Part shown: piece by piece, positions 9,403 to 18,492 of the stretch
Numbering within the stretch: position 1 is the first letter of the stretch
How the letters are laid out: each line of letters opens with the position of its first letter
Assembly: GCF_020526085.1 (NCBI RefSeq)
Contig: NZ_CP084875.1
Location: 135,822-199,821, forward strand
Source: Klebsiella africana
GTDB lineage: Bacteria > Pseudomonadota > Gammaproteobacteria > Enterobacterales > Enterobacteriaceae
Reading direction: 5' to 3'
DNA length: 64,000 nt
Position numbers and translations under genes: made by a program
The notes under the pieces: generated by a model
Told to the model about the DNA's origin: nothing
The model's input: only the letters and a program-made list of their open reading frames with translations
Databases searched by the model: none

Positions 9403-10206
9403 ATGACTATTCTTTCAAATCTAAGTATTGACCTTACTGATTTTACAGGACGAATTCTTATCGTCAGTGACCTTTATGGACATTTTGAACTGTTACTCAA
9501 GGGCCTTTCAAAACTGACCCAGTCCGGAGATGAGGTGGTTGTTATAACTACTGGTAATTTATTTGACTGGGGCCCTTCCCCCTGTCAGTTGCTTGAGGCA
9601 GTGGTTTACAAAAAATTTGGTGACAGGAAAGTTCATTTTTTCACTGTGGTAGGTTTTCATGAATTACTTATGACTGATGCTATTACTCAAAAGTACCTTA
9701 AAACCTTCAGGTACTTTCCGGATACACATACTCGTAAACACTGGAGAAGTTTAGGTGGAAGCTGGCATGACTCTTACGACCAGATTTTGCTTGAACGTGA
9801 TATTTATAAAATCGATTACCCACTGGTAATAAATCTCAAAACAAAACTAGGAACATACATAATTGGTTCGTCAGATATCCCCCACGATGGTGGTAACTGG
9901 AACACTCTCATGGCAACCTTGAACAAGTTGGATAACCAAAACTTACGCATTATGGCGAGTAATATAACCAGAACTAGGTATTTTCTAGAATCAGGAAAGA
10001 CAATAGATGATATATCGCTTGTAGTATTAGGGGTGCATCAACCTGATCAATTAAAACGAATTCTCACAGGGCAAACTGAACTAGCTAAATCAACCTTGTG
10101 TCTGTTCCCTAACAACTGGGATGGACTCTCAAATGCACCACTGGATTTCAAAATTCGATTTCTTGACATCACTGAAAGTGAATATGGGAGTTGCTATGAG
10201 TTTTAA
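9403..10206 (+). CDS. Degenerate calcineurin-type (PP2A-like) phosphatase, probable pseudo-enzyme (267 aa)
   Basis: The layout matches lambda-type Ser/Thr phosphatases (GDxHG ... GDxxDRG ... GNHE ... GGxW), but metal ligands are changed. Residues 22-26 read SDLYG (H to Y), 51-57 read GNLFDWG (first D to N, R to W) and 84-87 read GFHE (N to F); the LGGSW block is present. The family hydrolyses phosphoester bonds with a bimetal centre, so this copy is probably inactive or altered and may be a binding or regulatory protein. No signal peptide, so likely cytoplasmic. It opens a four-gene plus-strand cluster (9403-11787) inside the transfer region and overlaps the next gene by 11 bp. SD AGAGGTGATAA. 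Confidence 0.75.
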   Translation: MTILSNLSIDLTDFTGRILIVSDLYGHFELLLKGLSKLTQSGDEVVVITTGNLFDWGPSPCQLLEAVVYKKFGDRKVHFFTVVGFHELLMTDAITQKYLKTFRYFPDTHTRKHWRSLGGSWHDSYDQILLERDIYKIDYPLVINLKTKLGTYIIGSSDIPHDGGNWNTLMATLNKLDNQNLRIMASNITRTRYFLESGKTIDDISLVVLGVHQPDQLKRILTGQTELAKSTLCLFPNNWDGLSNAPLDFKIRFLDITESEYGSCYEF

Positions 10207-10912
10207 GAATTTAGCTTGTGTTATCTTATTGTTTCCAAAAGCAAGCTACGTAATGGCAGGCTCTCAGCTCCAGCTAAGTTCTGATGTTATGGTTGACCAG
10301 AAAATGAAAAACATTGTTGTCCAAACAAGTTATTTTAAAAACAAAATTGACAACACAAAATTTATTCGAATTAGCAATCACACAAGATCATTCCCATTAA
10401 TCCTCTCCTTACCGGAAATTAAATACTCTGTAATCATAAAAAATGGCCACAGTACGCTTCTCTCAGAAGATGATGGCATGATTTGGGTAGAACCTGGGAG
10501 TAACGTCATACTAAAAATTAAAGAAGCTGAAAAACTCTACGATTTCATTCCAATAGTCTACATTACAGGGAAGAAGAAACCAAACGTACTTACTGTTTTA
10601 CCCGGTAAAGCAATTAGTGCTGCAAAAGAGACAAAGCTAATTGAATATAAAGTTTCTCCAAATCAAAAAAGAATGTCTCATAATGATAAGGTTGTTAAGT
10701 TATCAGGCTTTGGTAATATAAATAAACTGAAGAAAGGTTTTTATGAAGTACAGGTCGACAAATTTACTTCTGTGAGCTTTGATAAGGAGGCTTTTATAAT
10801 TACCCGAAATAATATGCTTGCGGGATCACAATATTACACTAAAAATATTGTTGCCTATCCACATGAAAAAATAATAATGAACATTAGCGGAGAAACTCAT
10901 GTTGAAAAATAG
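10196..10912 (+). CDS. Exported protein of unknown function (238 aa)
   Basis: Start placed at ATG 10196 because GGGAG lies 5 nt upstream and it begins a signal-peptide-like sequence (MSFKNLACVILLFPKASYVMAG); longer versions run back into the phosphatase-like gene. The mature part is beta-rich and lysine-rich with no motif I recognise; the pattern of short strands and absence of cysteines would fit a periplasmic chaperone-like or pilus-associated protein, but that is only a guess. It overlaps the lipoprotein gene downstream by 14 bp. Confidence 0.72.
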   Translation: MSFKNLACVILLFPKASYVMAGSQLQLSSDVMVDQKMKNIVVQTSYFKNKIDNTKFIRISNHTRSFPLILSLPEIKYSVIIKNGHSTLLSEDDGMIWVEPGSNVILKIKEAEKLYDFIPIVYITGKKKPNVLTVLPGKAISAAKETKLIEYKVSPNQKRMSHNDKVVKLSGFGNINKLKKGFYEVQVDKFTSVSFDKEAFIITRNNMLAGSQYYTKNIVAYPHEKIIMNISGETHVEK

Positions 10913-11399
10913 TCTGATGTTCCTTGTAATAATTTTACTAACAGCTTGTCACCACACACCCGGATGGCATAAAACGCTACCTGCGATTAACTTTAGCCCT
11001 GTTAAAACAGTTGAAATGCCAGGGAAGGTTACAGGGAAATATTCTGTTCGCGTAGTCAATGCAGGTATCGACGTATATATTATAATTGACAATGGTTATA
11101 ATGAGTTTATGACTGTAGATAAACTTTCCTTATACGGAAATCGTTGCGGATATGAGTCTCAGGGGGAGTTGCTCATTCCTCCCGCTACAGTCAGTACATA
11201 TATGGTTCCTAATGTAGCATTATTAGGTCTGTGCTATACAGATGATATAAAGTTAATTTTCATTAACAATACATTCAATGGTTTGTCCAAGGATAAGAAG
11301 GATACAACTGTCCCTATTGAAGTGATGATGCAGTTTAAGCTTACTTCTGCTAAAGAAAAAGAGGAATTTAATGATGTTATTTATAGCTCGTGGAATTAA
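10899..11399 (+). CDS. Outer-membrane-type lipoprotein, unknown (166 aa)
   Basis: 166 aa with a clear lipobox (MLKNSLMFLVIILLTAC, Cys17). HHTPG after the cysteine has no Asp at +2, which favours the outer membrane. The remainder looks like one beta-sandwich domain (VKTVEMPGKVTGKYSVRVV...). It overlaps both neighbours, so translation is probably coupled in the 9403-11787 cluster, and is encoded between two other exported proteins. Confidence 0.78.
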   Translation: MLKNSLMFLVIILLTACHHTPGWHKTLPAINFSPVKTVEMPGKVTGKYSVRVVNAGIDVYIIIDNGYNEFMTVDKLSLYGNRCGYESQGELLIPPATVSTYMVPNVALLGLCYTDDIKLIFINNTFNGLSKDKKDTTVPIEVMMQFKLTSAKEKEEFNDVIYSSWN

Positions 11400-11787
11400 A
11401 AAAGTTTGCTTAGCTGGATTCGCTATTGTTCTGACAACAAGTGCATCATGGGCCTTTACCTATACGATTGACTCAAATCCCCAAGGAGCTGTAGTCATTA
11501 ATGTGATCACAAAGGAAAGAATGGGTTTGACACCAATTAAAGTGGATATACCAGATACACAGGAAGGAAAAACATTTGGTATCCTTTACAAAGACTACCG
11601 AAATGTTGCCCTCATGATATACAAACCAGCGCCAACCGCAGAGAGAGCTTTTACTAATAGTCCACCCGTTGTGGTCACTAGCGCTCTTCCTGGTGAATAT
11701 CCCTTAAGTGTAAATATTGATGAAGTACGGGATAAAGTTGTTGTGGATTTGCGTCCAGTCATGTCACAACCTGTTACTTTACAATAA
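11371..11787 (+). CDS. Exported PEGA-like domain protein (138 aa)
   Basis: Signal peptide MMLFIARGIKKVCLAGFAIVL...ASWA, then YTIDSNPQGAVVINV and GLTPIKVDIP, the pattern of PEGA-type surface beta domains (SxPxGAxVxI...G.TP). Last gene of the plus-strand cluster, overlapping the lipoprotein gene by 29 bp and followed by a bidirectional terminator shared with trhC. SD GAGGAATTTA. The biological role is unknown; export and position suggest an envelope role linked to transfer. Confidence 0.72.
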   Translation: MMLFIARGIKKVCLAGFAIVLTTSASWAFTYTIDSNPQGAVVINVITKERMGLTPIKVDIPDTQEGKTFGILYKDYRNVALMIYKPAPTAERAFTNSPPVVVTSALPGEYPLSVNIDEVRDKVVVDLRPVMSQPVTLQ

Positions 11788-11809
11788 AAAAGGGGCTTAT
11801 GCCCCTTTT
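11786..11809. terminator. Bidirectional intrinsic terminator
   Basis: Hairpin AAAAGGGGC-TTAT-GCCCCTTTT, with A-run before and T-run after, between the converging PEGA-like gene and trhC. It should stop transcription from both sides. Confidence 0.88.
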
Positions 11810-11813
11810 CTCT

Positions 11814-14531
11814 TTAAGCAACCTGCCTTGTTTTCATGCCTAACTGTACTAGCTCTTCTTCATAAACCCTGTCAATTGCTTCGGCATACGTATATCCGTC
11901 ATTAACAAGGTTCCATATTTTACGTCGGTCAGCCGGGTCTGTAGTAAAACAAAGCTCCATTTTACGATCAACATAAAGACGGACGATTTGTTGCACGTTC
12001 TCAAAACGAATCATAATCTCTGAAAAAACATACTTTACAGTCCTGATCATCTTCATCCGTTCATATTCTGATGCTGAAGCTGAAATATATTTATTTTTCT
12101 CCATTGAATCAATCGCCTCTGGGCTCTGCTTCATAATAAATTTCCATGGTGAGTTGTTGGCTATCGCTACACCGATTGGCGACTTGTAGAAGTCTTCGAA
12201 GCTCTGTGTAATACAGATCCCTGCACAGTTTGTTTTACGGAAACGACGCCATGCTGCTTCAAGGAATTTGGTAAAAAAGTTAACAGCAGTATCATCACCA
12301 TTACTTTCGCCGATATACTCCCAGGCCTCATCAAGTATAAACAAACGACGACGACCATCCTTTTTAATAAACATAGCATGCTGTGCCGCCTGGATTATCG
12401 ACATTAACACAACCCACTGAAGATGTGGTGTAGGTTTGAGTTCTTCAAGTTCAAGTACAATGAAGCGGCTATTAAAATTAATGGGTGGCAATGATGTTGT
12501 AAACCTCCTACCGTAAATGCCGCCTTCACACCAAGGTCCAAGTTGAATGCCTATATCTTTAATTTCTTGTATCTCATGCTTCATGCATTTTTTAGCGAAG
12601 CCAGTAACTGAAGGAAGATATCCATCTTCAGGGCTATTTGATTCCTCAGCAATAAGACGAATCATTTCTGCTTCCTGTAAAGAACTAATGTTACCATTAC
12701 TTGAAGCCATTAGTTTTAGTTGATTCAGAACCATGATTGTTTGAGCAATAATGTCTGATTCTTTACTTTCTTCACCTGAATTTCCCGTTAACCCCTCCAA
12801 TGATTCATCTCCTGTATATTTTCTCACCAGGAAAGCGAAAGGGTTAAGAGAAAAGGTAGCGTCAACTCCAAAATCAATAAACTGAGAGTCCTCAAATTGC
12901 TCAGCAAGCCCTTGATATGAACGTCCGATATCAACAACAAACACCTGAGCACCATCTGGTGACGCATTAAATTTGCCATTCAGGTCCAGAGGCGGATCGT
13001 ATTTATCTGCCGTAAGCAGACCTCTAATATCATCAAAATGATAAAGCGGATTTATATGCTCGCCAGAACAAAGATAGTTGAGAATAATGTTGTTTGCTGC
13101 AAATGATTTACCTGCCCCTGAGGTAGCCCCTACGCATACGTTATAACTGGCTGAAGTTTCGAAAATATCAATCATAACCAACTGCCCCTCGCGGGTTACA
13201 AATGGAATGACTGGATTTGTGGAGTTTCCTTTCCACGGGCCAAAGATAGGAGCTAGGTGAGCCGCACCCTTATTAGTCATTACATCACCACGATCCATAT
13301 CTCTAAAAGTCGACGGATCATTACATAAAGGTAAAGCCGACATGACACCGGAAAAACAAATGTAACTATCATCAGCCACAACGATTTTTTTCTCGCTGTA
13401 ATAGTTAATTAGACTTTTTGCAGCTATTTTCACTTTTTCCAGTGTATTATCCATGACGATAAATGTCATGTAAGTTTGTAGTAGTTTAGCTTTATCCTCC
13501 AACTCTCTAGTCAATGCCGAGTAATCCTTGTCCATATCGGCAAGGCGAGGAAGATATTTTATAACAATAGGTATTTTTGACTGATTATCTGTTATCGCTT
13601 TATAACGAAGATACTCTTTCTGTATTTTCTTTTGATGTGGGAATTGTATACAGAAGTTGATAATAAAAGGAGAGAAAATGGTTTTGCTTCCAGTCATCCA
13701 GTCAACAACCAGCTCGTAAACAGCACCAAAGTTGACATATTCAGGGAATTTTGTCATCGACAAATGCTTAAAATATCGTTGAGCTGTCTCATCATCATCA
13801 GCAGACAATGACGCGAAATAATCCTCCCCCACCTCATATTTCCTTCCTGGAATGTTGACCTGATTATTTAATGGCATTAATGTACTAGCTTCAAGTCCAC
13901 CATATTTCCATCTGGAGTCTTTTCCGGGGTTTAATATTTTATCAACACTGTACAACCATGTATCAGCATTACCAACAATTGGTGACAAGGTTAAACCTTC
14001 TAGTTTAGATAGAAGGTCTTTAAAAAGGCCATCCAGTTGCATGGATTCGGATTCATTAGGAGAAAAACCTTTAATAGGTATCCTAACCGTTACCCACAAC
14101 TCGAAATTCCTAAGCTTCAAATCATCAGCTTGCGTGATCTTAATGCCATCAGCTTCTTTCAAAGGCTCATATTGACTTTTTGTCAGGTAATCCAGTGAGT
14201 ATACGGTAAGAAGATCAGCTTTTTCATTATCCCTACCTCCCATCCTGTTACCTCTGCGACGTAACCAACGGGACAATGATATGTTGACATCCGGTAAAGC
14301 GGCCAGTGTCATTTGCATAATGGACTCCGCAGGAAAATCCATTTTAAACAGATCCGTCAATAGGTTTTGTTGGTTATCATACAATCCAGGAGAAGGGTTG
14401 CAGACAAAAAAGAAACCTACCGCGTTATCTTCCAGCAAAAAATAAGGGGCATCCACCATTTTGTCGACCACGGGAATGAAATGCCCTAAGTTATATCTTT
14501 CAAGTTCTTTTGCGAGACGTGAATTGTTCAT
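11814..14531 (-). CDS. trhC: T4SS ATPase TrhC (TraC/VirB4 family)
   Basis: 905 aa, the usual length of F-type TraC. Walker A is GATSGAGKS (around residues 468-476). Later come FILDEAWEYI (Walker B) and the typical C-terminal RRFRKTNCAGICITQS block. TraC/VirB4 proteins are cytoplasmic, membrane-associated hexameric ATPases that power pilin assembly and substrate transfer. It is the last gene of the trhA-to-trhC operon, 45 bp after trhV, and ends at a bidirectional terminator. Confidence 0.95.
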   Translation of the reverse strand: MNNSRLAKELERYNLGHFIPVVDKMVDAPYFLLEDNAVGFFFVCNPSPGLYDNQQNLLTDLFKMDFPAESIMQMTLAALPDVNISLSRWLRRRGNRMGGRDNEKADLLTVYSLDYLTKSQYEPLKEADGIKITQADDLKLRNFELWVTVRIPIKGFSPNESESMQLDGLFKDLLSKLEGLTLSPIVGNADTWLYSVDKILNPGKDSRWKYGGLEASTLMPLNNQVNIPGRKYEVGEDYFASLSADDDETAQRYFKHLSMTKFPEYVNFGAVYELVVDWMTGSKTIFSPFIINFCIQFPHQKKIQKEYLRYKAITDNQSKIPIVIKYLPRLADMDKDYSALTRELEDKAKLLQTYMTFIVMDNTLEKVKIAAKSLINYYSEKKIVVADDSYICFSGVMSALPLCNDPSTFRDMDRGDVMTNKGAAHLAPIFGPWKGNSTNPVIPFVTREGQLVMIDIFETSASYNVCVGATSGAGKSFAANNIILNYLCSGEHINPLYHFDDIRGLLTADKYDPPLDLNGKFNASPDGAQVFVVDIGRSYQGLAEQFEDSQFIDFGVDATFSLNPFAFLVRKYTGDESLEGLTGNSGEESKESDIIAQTIMVLNQLKLMASSNGNISSLQEAEMIRLIAEESNSPEDGYLPSVTGFAKKCMKHEIQEIKDIGIQLGPWCEGGIYGRRFTTSLPPINFNSRFIVLELEELKPTPHLQWVVLMSIIQAAQHAMFIKKDGRRRLFILDEAWEYIGESNGDDTAVNFFTKFLEAAWRRFRKTNCAGICITQSFEDFYKSPIGVAIANNSPWKFIMKQSPEAIDSMEKNKYISASASEYERMKMIRTVKYVFSEIMIRFENVQQIVRLYVDRKMELCFTTDPADRRKIWNLVNDGYTYAEAIDRVYEEELVQLGMKTRQVA

Positions 14532-14575
14532 ACTGTTACCTTACATTCCGTGGAACACTATATTTATGCGTGTGG

Positions 14576-15313
14576 CTAGAAAGAACTACCGGTAACCCCA
14601 TTCGCCGTTACGCCTTTAGTACTACGTTGCTGCTGCTGCATGTTGTCACGAGCGCGTTCCTGAATTTCCAGTGGGACAATTCGCGCCGGATTTTTTAATG
14701 CTGAATCACCTGCCACCCACGTTTGAGGCTTAACATTGACATATACATAGCCAGGGAGGTTCAAAGCGTCGTTATCGTCTGTGTAAGGCGCGATAAGCAC
14801 ACGCATAACTTTGCCTTGTCTTAACACAGCCAGCGGCTCAGGAGCGATAACAGCTTGTCTCGTACCCTGTACCTGATACTGACGCTCTTGATATGAACTC
14901 AGCGTTGGGTTTACCGGCTTGCCATCAAATTCTGAATACAGTCCCTTTCCTGCTGGTACGCGCTGCTGCGACACATAACTCGCTGTTGTCAGCGGCTTCA
15001 CCGGCTTAGGAGTTCCGGTGAACAAGGGTTTAGGGCCAGCACTTAGTACCGGTTTCTTTGGGTACTGCACGCCCGGTGGCGGAGTCAACGACGTTGGATA
15101 TTTGCTATCTGCAATATCCTGCTTTCCCTCATCACCTTCCTTTTTTAAATATTTGAGATCGTCATGATTGTTAGTGGCTTCCATAATTGCCCGAGGCCCC
15201 ATACACAGCACACCTTTTTCAATACCTGGGCAGCTGCTCTCAGATTGACCTATGCAACCTGATAAAGAAGACACCGCAGCAACAGACATGAGAAATTTCG
15301 TGATATTGTTCAT
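14576..15313 (-). CDS. trhV: T4SS outer-membrane lipoprotein TrhV (TraV family)
   Basis: 245 aa. Lipobox LSGC with Cys20 (MNNITKFLMSVAAVSSLSGC), a second CxGIEKGVLCMGP motif as in TraV proteins, a Pro-rich linker and a C-terminal strand region (VMRVLIAPYTDDNDALNLPGYVYV). TraV anchors the TraK/TraB core complex to the outer membrane. SD AAGGTATATAA; 9 bp after the DsbC-like gene. Confidence 0.88.
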   Translation of the reverse strand: MNNITKFLMSVAAVSSLSGCIGQSESSCPGIEKGVLCMGPRAIMEATNNHDDLKYLKKEGDEGKQDIADSKYPTSLTPPPGVQYPKKPVLSAGPKPLFTGTPKPVKPLTTASYVSQQRVPAGKGLYSEFDGKPVNPTLSSYQERQYQVQGTRQAVIAPEPLAVLRQGKVMRVLIAPYTDDNDALNLPGYVYVNVKPQTWVAGDSALKNPARIVPLEIQERARDNMQQQQRSTKGVTANGVTGSSF

Positions 15314-15322
15314 TTATATACC

Positions 15323-16180
15323 TTATTTGTTAAAGGGATTTTTAAGCAAAGGTTGTAAGTTCAGTTTTAACCAGTTTTTATAATCAGTCGGTAATCCATT
15401 GCCCAACACTCCATCTTCACGAACTACAGATGGGATGCCTTGAACGTTATAAATGGATGCCAGGTATAGACCTGTAACGATAGGTTCTACTGAACAATCT
15501 TTCAGATTTTCATGAGGAATAAGCCGGTTGTTTATATCTTTTGATTTTCCTAATAACGACTGAAGAATATCGTAATTGGTAATTTTACCAGCTTTAACAG
15601 AGCACCACATTTGTTTTACCCGTTTAGCTGAGTCGCCAGGGCTGGGTAAAATAACAATATCAAAGCGAACAACTTCCCTTTCTTCATTCATCTTTTTCAG
15701 AAAGTCAATACAATCTTGACAATCAAGAGAAATGAATATAACTGCCTGTCGTTTGAGGGACGGATTCCCGAACTGGATAGTAAAGGCATCCTCAGGTTTG
15801 AACGGTGCTTCGTTCAATGGTAAAAAGTAACTTTCTCGGATATCTGATATCGAGTGCACTTGTTTTTTCCTGAGAACATCATAAACTTTACCTTCTGAAA
15901 AAGAGTAGCGACCCGTTGTGGTAACTAGGGTGAAGCCACTTCGCTGATCCTCAAATAAAAAAATCCCACCCGTCGGTAAGTAGACAGCATCCTTTGGCTG
16001 GTAAGGACTAAGCTGGCTAACTAATCCCCTTGACGACTGATTTAAAGCGAGACCATTTTCAGCAGCAGCGCGTGTTAACGCCGCAGCTTCTGCATCATAC
16101 TTATCAGCTGCAGCAGAATGAGTTGAATGGAGTAGTGCTATACACGCGAGCAACTTGATAAGTAACTTTCTCATAATCAC
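15323..16180 (-). CDS. htdT: DsbC-like thioredoxin-fold protein of F-type T4SS (HtdT-like)
   Basis: 285 aa with signal peptide (MIMRKLLIKLLACIALLHSTHSAAA), a thioredoxin-fold CxxC (C154-QD-C157 in VIFISLDCQDCIDF) and a cis-Pro-type VQGIPSVV near residue 255. These are the marks of the periplasmic disulphide isomerase-like proteins encoded in F-like T4SS loci (TrbB, HtdT, DsbC); TraU, TraN and TraV-type cysteine-rich proteins are likely clients. Its start overlaps the previous stop (ATGA-type). Palindrome copies are found at 15822-15834 and, imperfect, in codons 4-8 (16161). Confidence 0.82.
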   Translation of the reverse strand: MIMRKLLIKLLACIALLHSTHSAAADKYDAEAAALTRAAAENGLALNQSSRGLVSQLSPYQPKDAVYLPTGGIFLFEDQRSGFTLVTTTGRYSFSEGKVYDVLRKKQVHSISDIRESYFLPLNEAPFKPEDAFTIQFGNPSLKRQAVIFISLDCQDCIDFLKKMNEEREVVRFDIVILPSPGDSAKRVKQMWCSVKAGKITNYDILQSLLGKSKDINNRLIPHENLKDCSVEPIVTGLYLASIYNVQGIPSVVREDGVLGNGLPTDYKNWLKLNLQPLLKNPFNK

Positions 16181-16641
16181 TGTTTACCCTCAAAATATTT
16201 AGGGTCTATACCATATTCAGTCAGTTCGCTTTCTACTTCTGATTCATCTATGTAAGCTATTTCATTTACTGTTGATGGTCGTGTAATGACATAATTCATA
16301 TCGAGCACCAGGAAATCACGTGCTCGGTAAAGTGCCATCAACTTGCGAATATAAGGGAGATAACCTTCACTTTTTCCATTGTGTGCTTTTAAATACTGTT
16401 CATTTAAAGCAGAAGGGTTAAGAATGGCAATTTTTACGCTCTTATGAAACAGTCCGTCTCCTTCATTCATTCTCTTCCCAATATACACTGAAATACATAC
16501 CAGGATAGCGACGACAATGATGATTTTAACAGCCTTTTCGACTAAAGAATAAGACAGTGAGAATGTCAGGCTTTTCTGTTCGCTTGACACTTTTTCAAAA
16601 TCAGCGTCATGTTGGTCTTCATCTTTTACTGGTTGAGTCAT
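16177..16641 (-). CDS. Bitopic inner-membrane T4SS protein, TrbI-like (154 aa)
   Basis: One membrane segment (around residues 36-55, VEKAVKIIIVVAILVCISVYIG) is followed by a periplasmic region with the pattern KIAILNPSALNEQYL ... YRARDFLVLDMNYVITRP. This resembles F TrbI in length, topology and order, but sequence identity is low. It is encoded between trhB and the DsbC-like gene with overlaps of a few bases on both sides, so it is a member of the pilus-assembly operon. F TrbI influences pilus outgrowth and retraction; applying that here is inference. Confidence 0.6.
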   Translation of the reverse strand: MTQPVKDEDQHDADFEKVSSEQKSLTFSLSYSLVEKAVKIIIVVAILVCISVYIGKRMNEGDGLFHKSVKIAILNPSALNEQYLKAHNGKSEGYLPYIRKLMALYRARDFLVLDMNYVITRPSTVNEIAYIDESEVESELTEYGIDPKYFEGKQ

Positions 16642-16643
16642 GT

Positions 16644-18014
16644 TTATTTCGCCGATAAATTGGTTGGGATGGATGCACCACTAAGAACGACAAAAGTCGC
16701 ATTAATACCCGGAGAAAGCTCTACAACTGGCCACTGCTGATCAATGATGTGGGTATACCAGTCTGTCAGCTTGTTTAATCCTCCTGAGACCATACCGCTT
16801 GCACCCACAGCGCCAAGAGCACCAATATTAGGTCCCTGGTATTGTGCTTGTGAGTTAGGGTCGATATTCAACTGGCTAACTTTGCTTGGGCTCAGTCCCT
16901 GCGCCAGCGCACTAAGTCCACCTGCAAAAGCACTACCCATAATGGCGTTACCGTTTCTGGAGATAAGCGTACCTTTGATACCGGCTTTACCATCGATTTC
17001 ACTAACAGCGTATGCCTCCAATTTGATATCAAAGCTTTTGCCTTTAGAATTAACACAGCTCAGACTAGTTGTGCGGATATAGACTCGTTCAGAAGCCATA
17101 TCTCCACGAGCAGTCCCTAAGAGGTTGCAGTCACGTAGATCCATTCTGTAGTTATTGGGTAAAAACACATCGCGTTTAACCCTGAACGTTACTCCCAAAG
17201 GTTCTTCTTGAGACGACAATGATGTCGGCGCTTCAACACCTGTCACCAGAACTGCATACAGTTGAGACGTAGCAGGCAAATACTGGTCTTCAGCACGCTT
17301 TGAGTGGCGAGCATTGCTATCAACCGGCTTAGTACCATCTCCTGCGATAGCAGCTCCAGGTCCAGCTTTAACGACCCGCTTTTGATTCGCGTTAGTAATG
17401 TTCTTTTCAACAATTGGTGTCACTTCAAGCACACCGTTATTGGCCGTGGTAATGCTGTTGCTGGTTATAGTGCGTACCAACTGAGTACGTTGAGGCGCAA
17501 TCCCTCCTGCAACTGGTATTTCCTGATTGCGATTCCCTTCTGCATTACGGTTTAGCTGATAGGCTGGATTTTGCTGCTGATTTTCATAGACCGGCTGGCC
17601 TACGCGGTTATCAAGACTACGATTGCTCGCAGGTCCCTTTCCATTCTGCATATCAGAGATCTGTTGGTTCAGTTGCTTAATTTGGATTTTAAGTTCAGTC
17701 AGCTCACTGGAATTTTCGGCCTTATATTTTTCCATTTGCTTTACCTGATCCAACATGTTTTGTTGATCTTTACGGTTTTCCTGCTGAACTGTTTGCAAAA
17801 ACCTTTTCTGACCTTCTTCATCCATATTGACGATGGAAGAAGTGTCAAGCAAGTTAGTCACAGGCTTAATTTTTTTAGCTTTCTTGCTCGAATCATCTCC
17901 GCCCATAAGCGTCATGGTTACCATCACAAGAGCCGCTAATGCTAGGACAAGCAAAAAAGCAATTCGAATTGCTTTATTTTCTTCCCACAATTCCTTCAGC
18001 TTCAAAGTTTTCAT
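16644..18014 (-). CDS. trhB: T4SS core-complex protein TrhB (TraB/VirB10 family)
   Basis: 456 aa. An N-terminal membrane segment (residues 17-37), a Gln/Lys-rich coiled-coil stretch (about 70-125), a variable linker, and a C-terminal VirB10-type beta-barrel domain (YAVLVTGVEAPTSLSSQEEP, then CNLLGTARGDMASERVYIR and the final PGINATFVVLSG). VirB10 proteins span both membranes and gate the channel. The start overlaps the 172-aa gene upstream by 41 bp. Confidence 0.93.
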   Translation of the reverse strand: MKTLKLKELWEENKAIRIAFLLVLALAALVMVTMTLMGGDDSSKKAKKIKPVTNLLDTSSIVNMDEEGQKRFLQTVQQENRKDQQNMLDQVKQMEKYKAENSSELTELKIQIKQLNQQISDMQNGKGPASNRSLDNRVGQPVYENQQQNPAYQLNRNAEGNRNQEIPVAGGIAPQRTQLVRTITSNSITTANNGVLEVTPIVEKNITNANQKRVVKAGPGAAIAGDGTKPVDSNARHSKRAEDQYLPATSQLYAVLVTGVEAPTSLSSQEEPLGVTFRVKRDVFLPNNYRMDLRDCNLLGTARGDMASERVYIRTTSLSCVNSKGKSFDIKLEAYAVSEIDGKAGIKGTLISRNGNAIMGSAFAGGLSALAQGLSPSKVSQLNIDPNSQAQYQGPNIGALGAVGASGMVSGGLNKLTDWYTHIIDQQWPVVELSPGINATFVVLSGASIPTNLSAK

Positions 18015-18492
18015 TATATTGACCTTTATTACTTGGTGGTAAATATCTCTTTACCCTCAATGACCTGACCTTTTCATCTATCTGCGGTACAGAGTAAGGA
18101 GGCTCAGCCCGTAAATTTTTGAAAACGTTATTTTCGAGTTGCTCATAGAACTGACTATCACTATCCAGTTCAATGTGAGGCAACTCTATTGCCTGTTCAT
18201 TGGTTTTCTGATCAAGTGTGGTGATGCTTTTTTCATCAAAACTTTCATCCGGTTTTGAATCTAAGCTACCCTTTCGAGTGAAATCCTTATCAGATAGCAA
18301 TTTGTCAGAGTCATATACCTTAAAATCATCAAAGCTAGGGGGCGCTGATTCTTGCACTGTATATTCCGATGGCACAATTTGAACCATCGCGGTGCGTTCC
18401 TTTGCTAAATTTCCTATAAAAAAGCCTGCCCCTAGACCAACACTGAACAAAATGCCCCAAGTGAAAATTGAAAAGTTACTTTTCTTTGTCAT
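17974..18492 (-). CDS. Bitopic inner-membrane protein between trhK and trhB (172 aa)
   Basis: 172 aa; one N-terminal membrane segment (ILFSVGLGAGFFIGNLA) and an acidic, mostly disordered periplasmic region ending in a basic RVKRYLPPSNKGQ stretch. No family recognised. The ATG overlaps the stop of trhK (ATGA) and its end overlaps trhB, so it is an integral operon member. AAAAGTTACTTTT (18471-18483) falls in codons 3-8. Topology resembles accessory T4SS proteins that bridge to the core complex, but that is speculation. Confidence 0.7.
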   Translation of the reverse strand: MTKKSNFSIFTWGILFSVGLGAGFFIGNLAKERTAMVQIVPSEYTVQESAPPSFDDFKVYDSDKLLSDKDFTRKGSLDSKPDESFDEKSITTLDQKTNEQAIELPHIELDSDSQFYEQLENNVFKNLRAEPPYSVPQIDEKVRSLRVKRYLPPSNKGQYNENFEAEGIVGRK

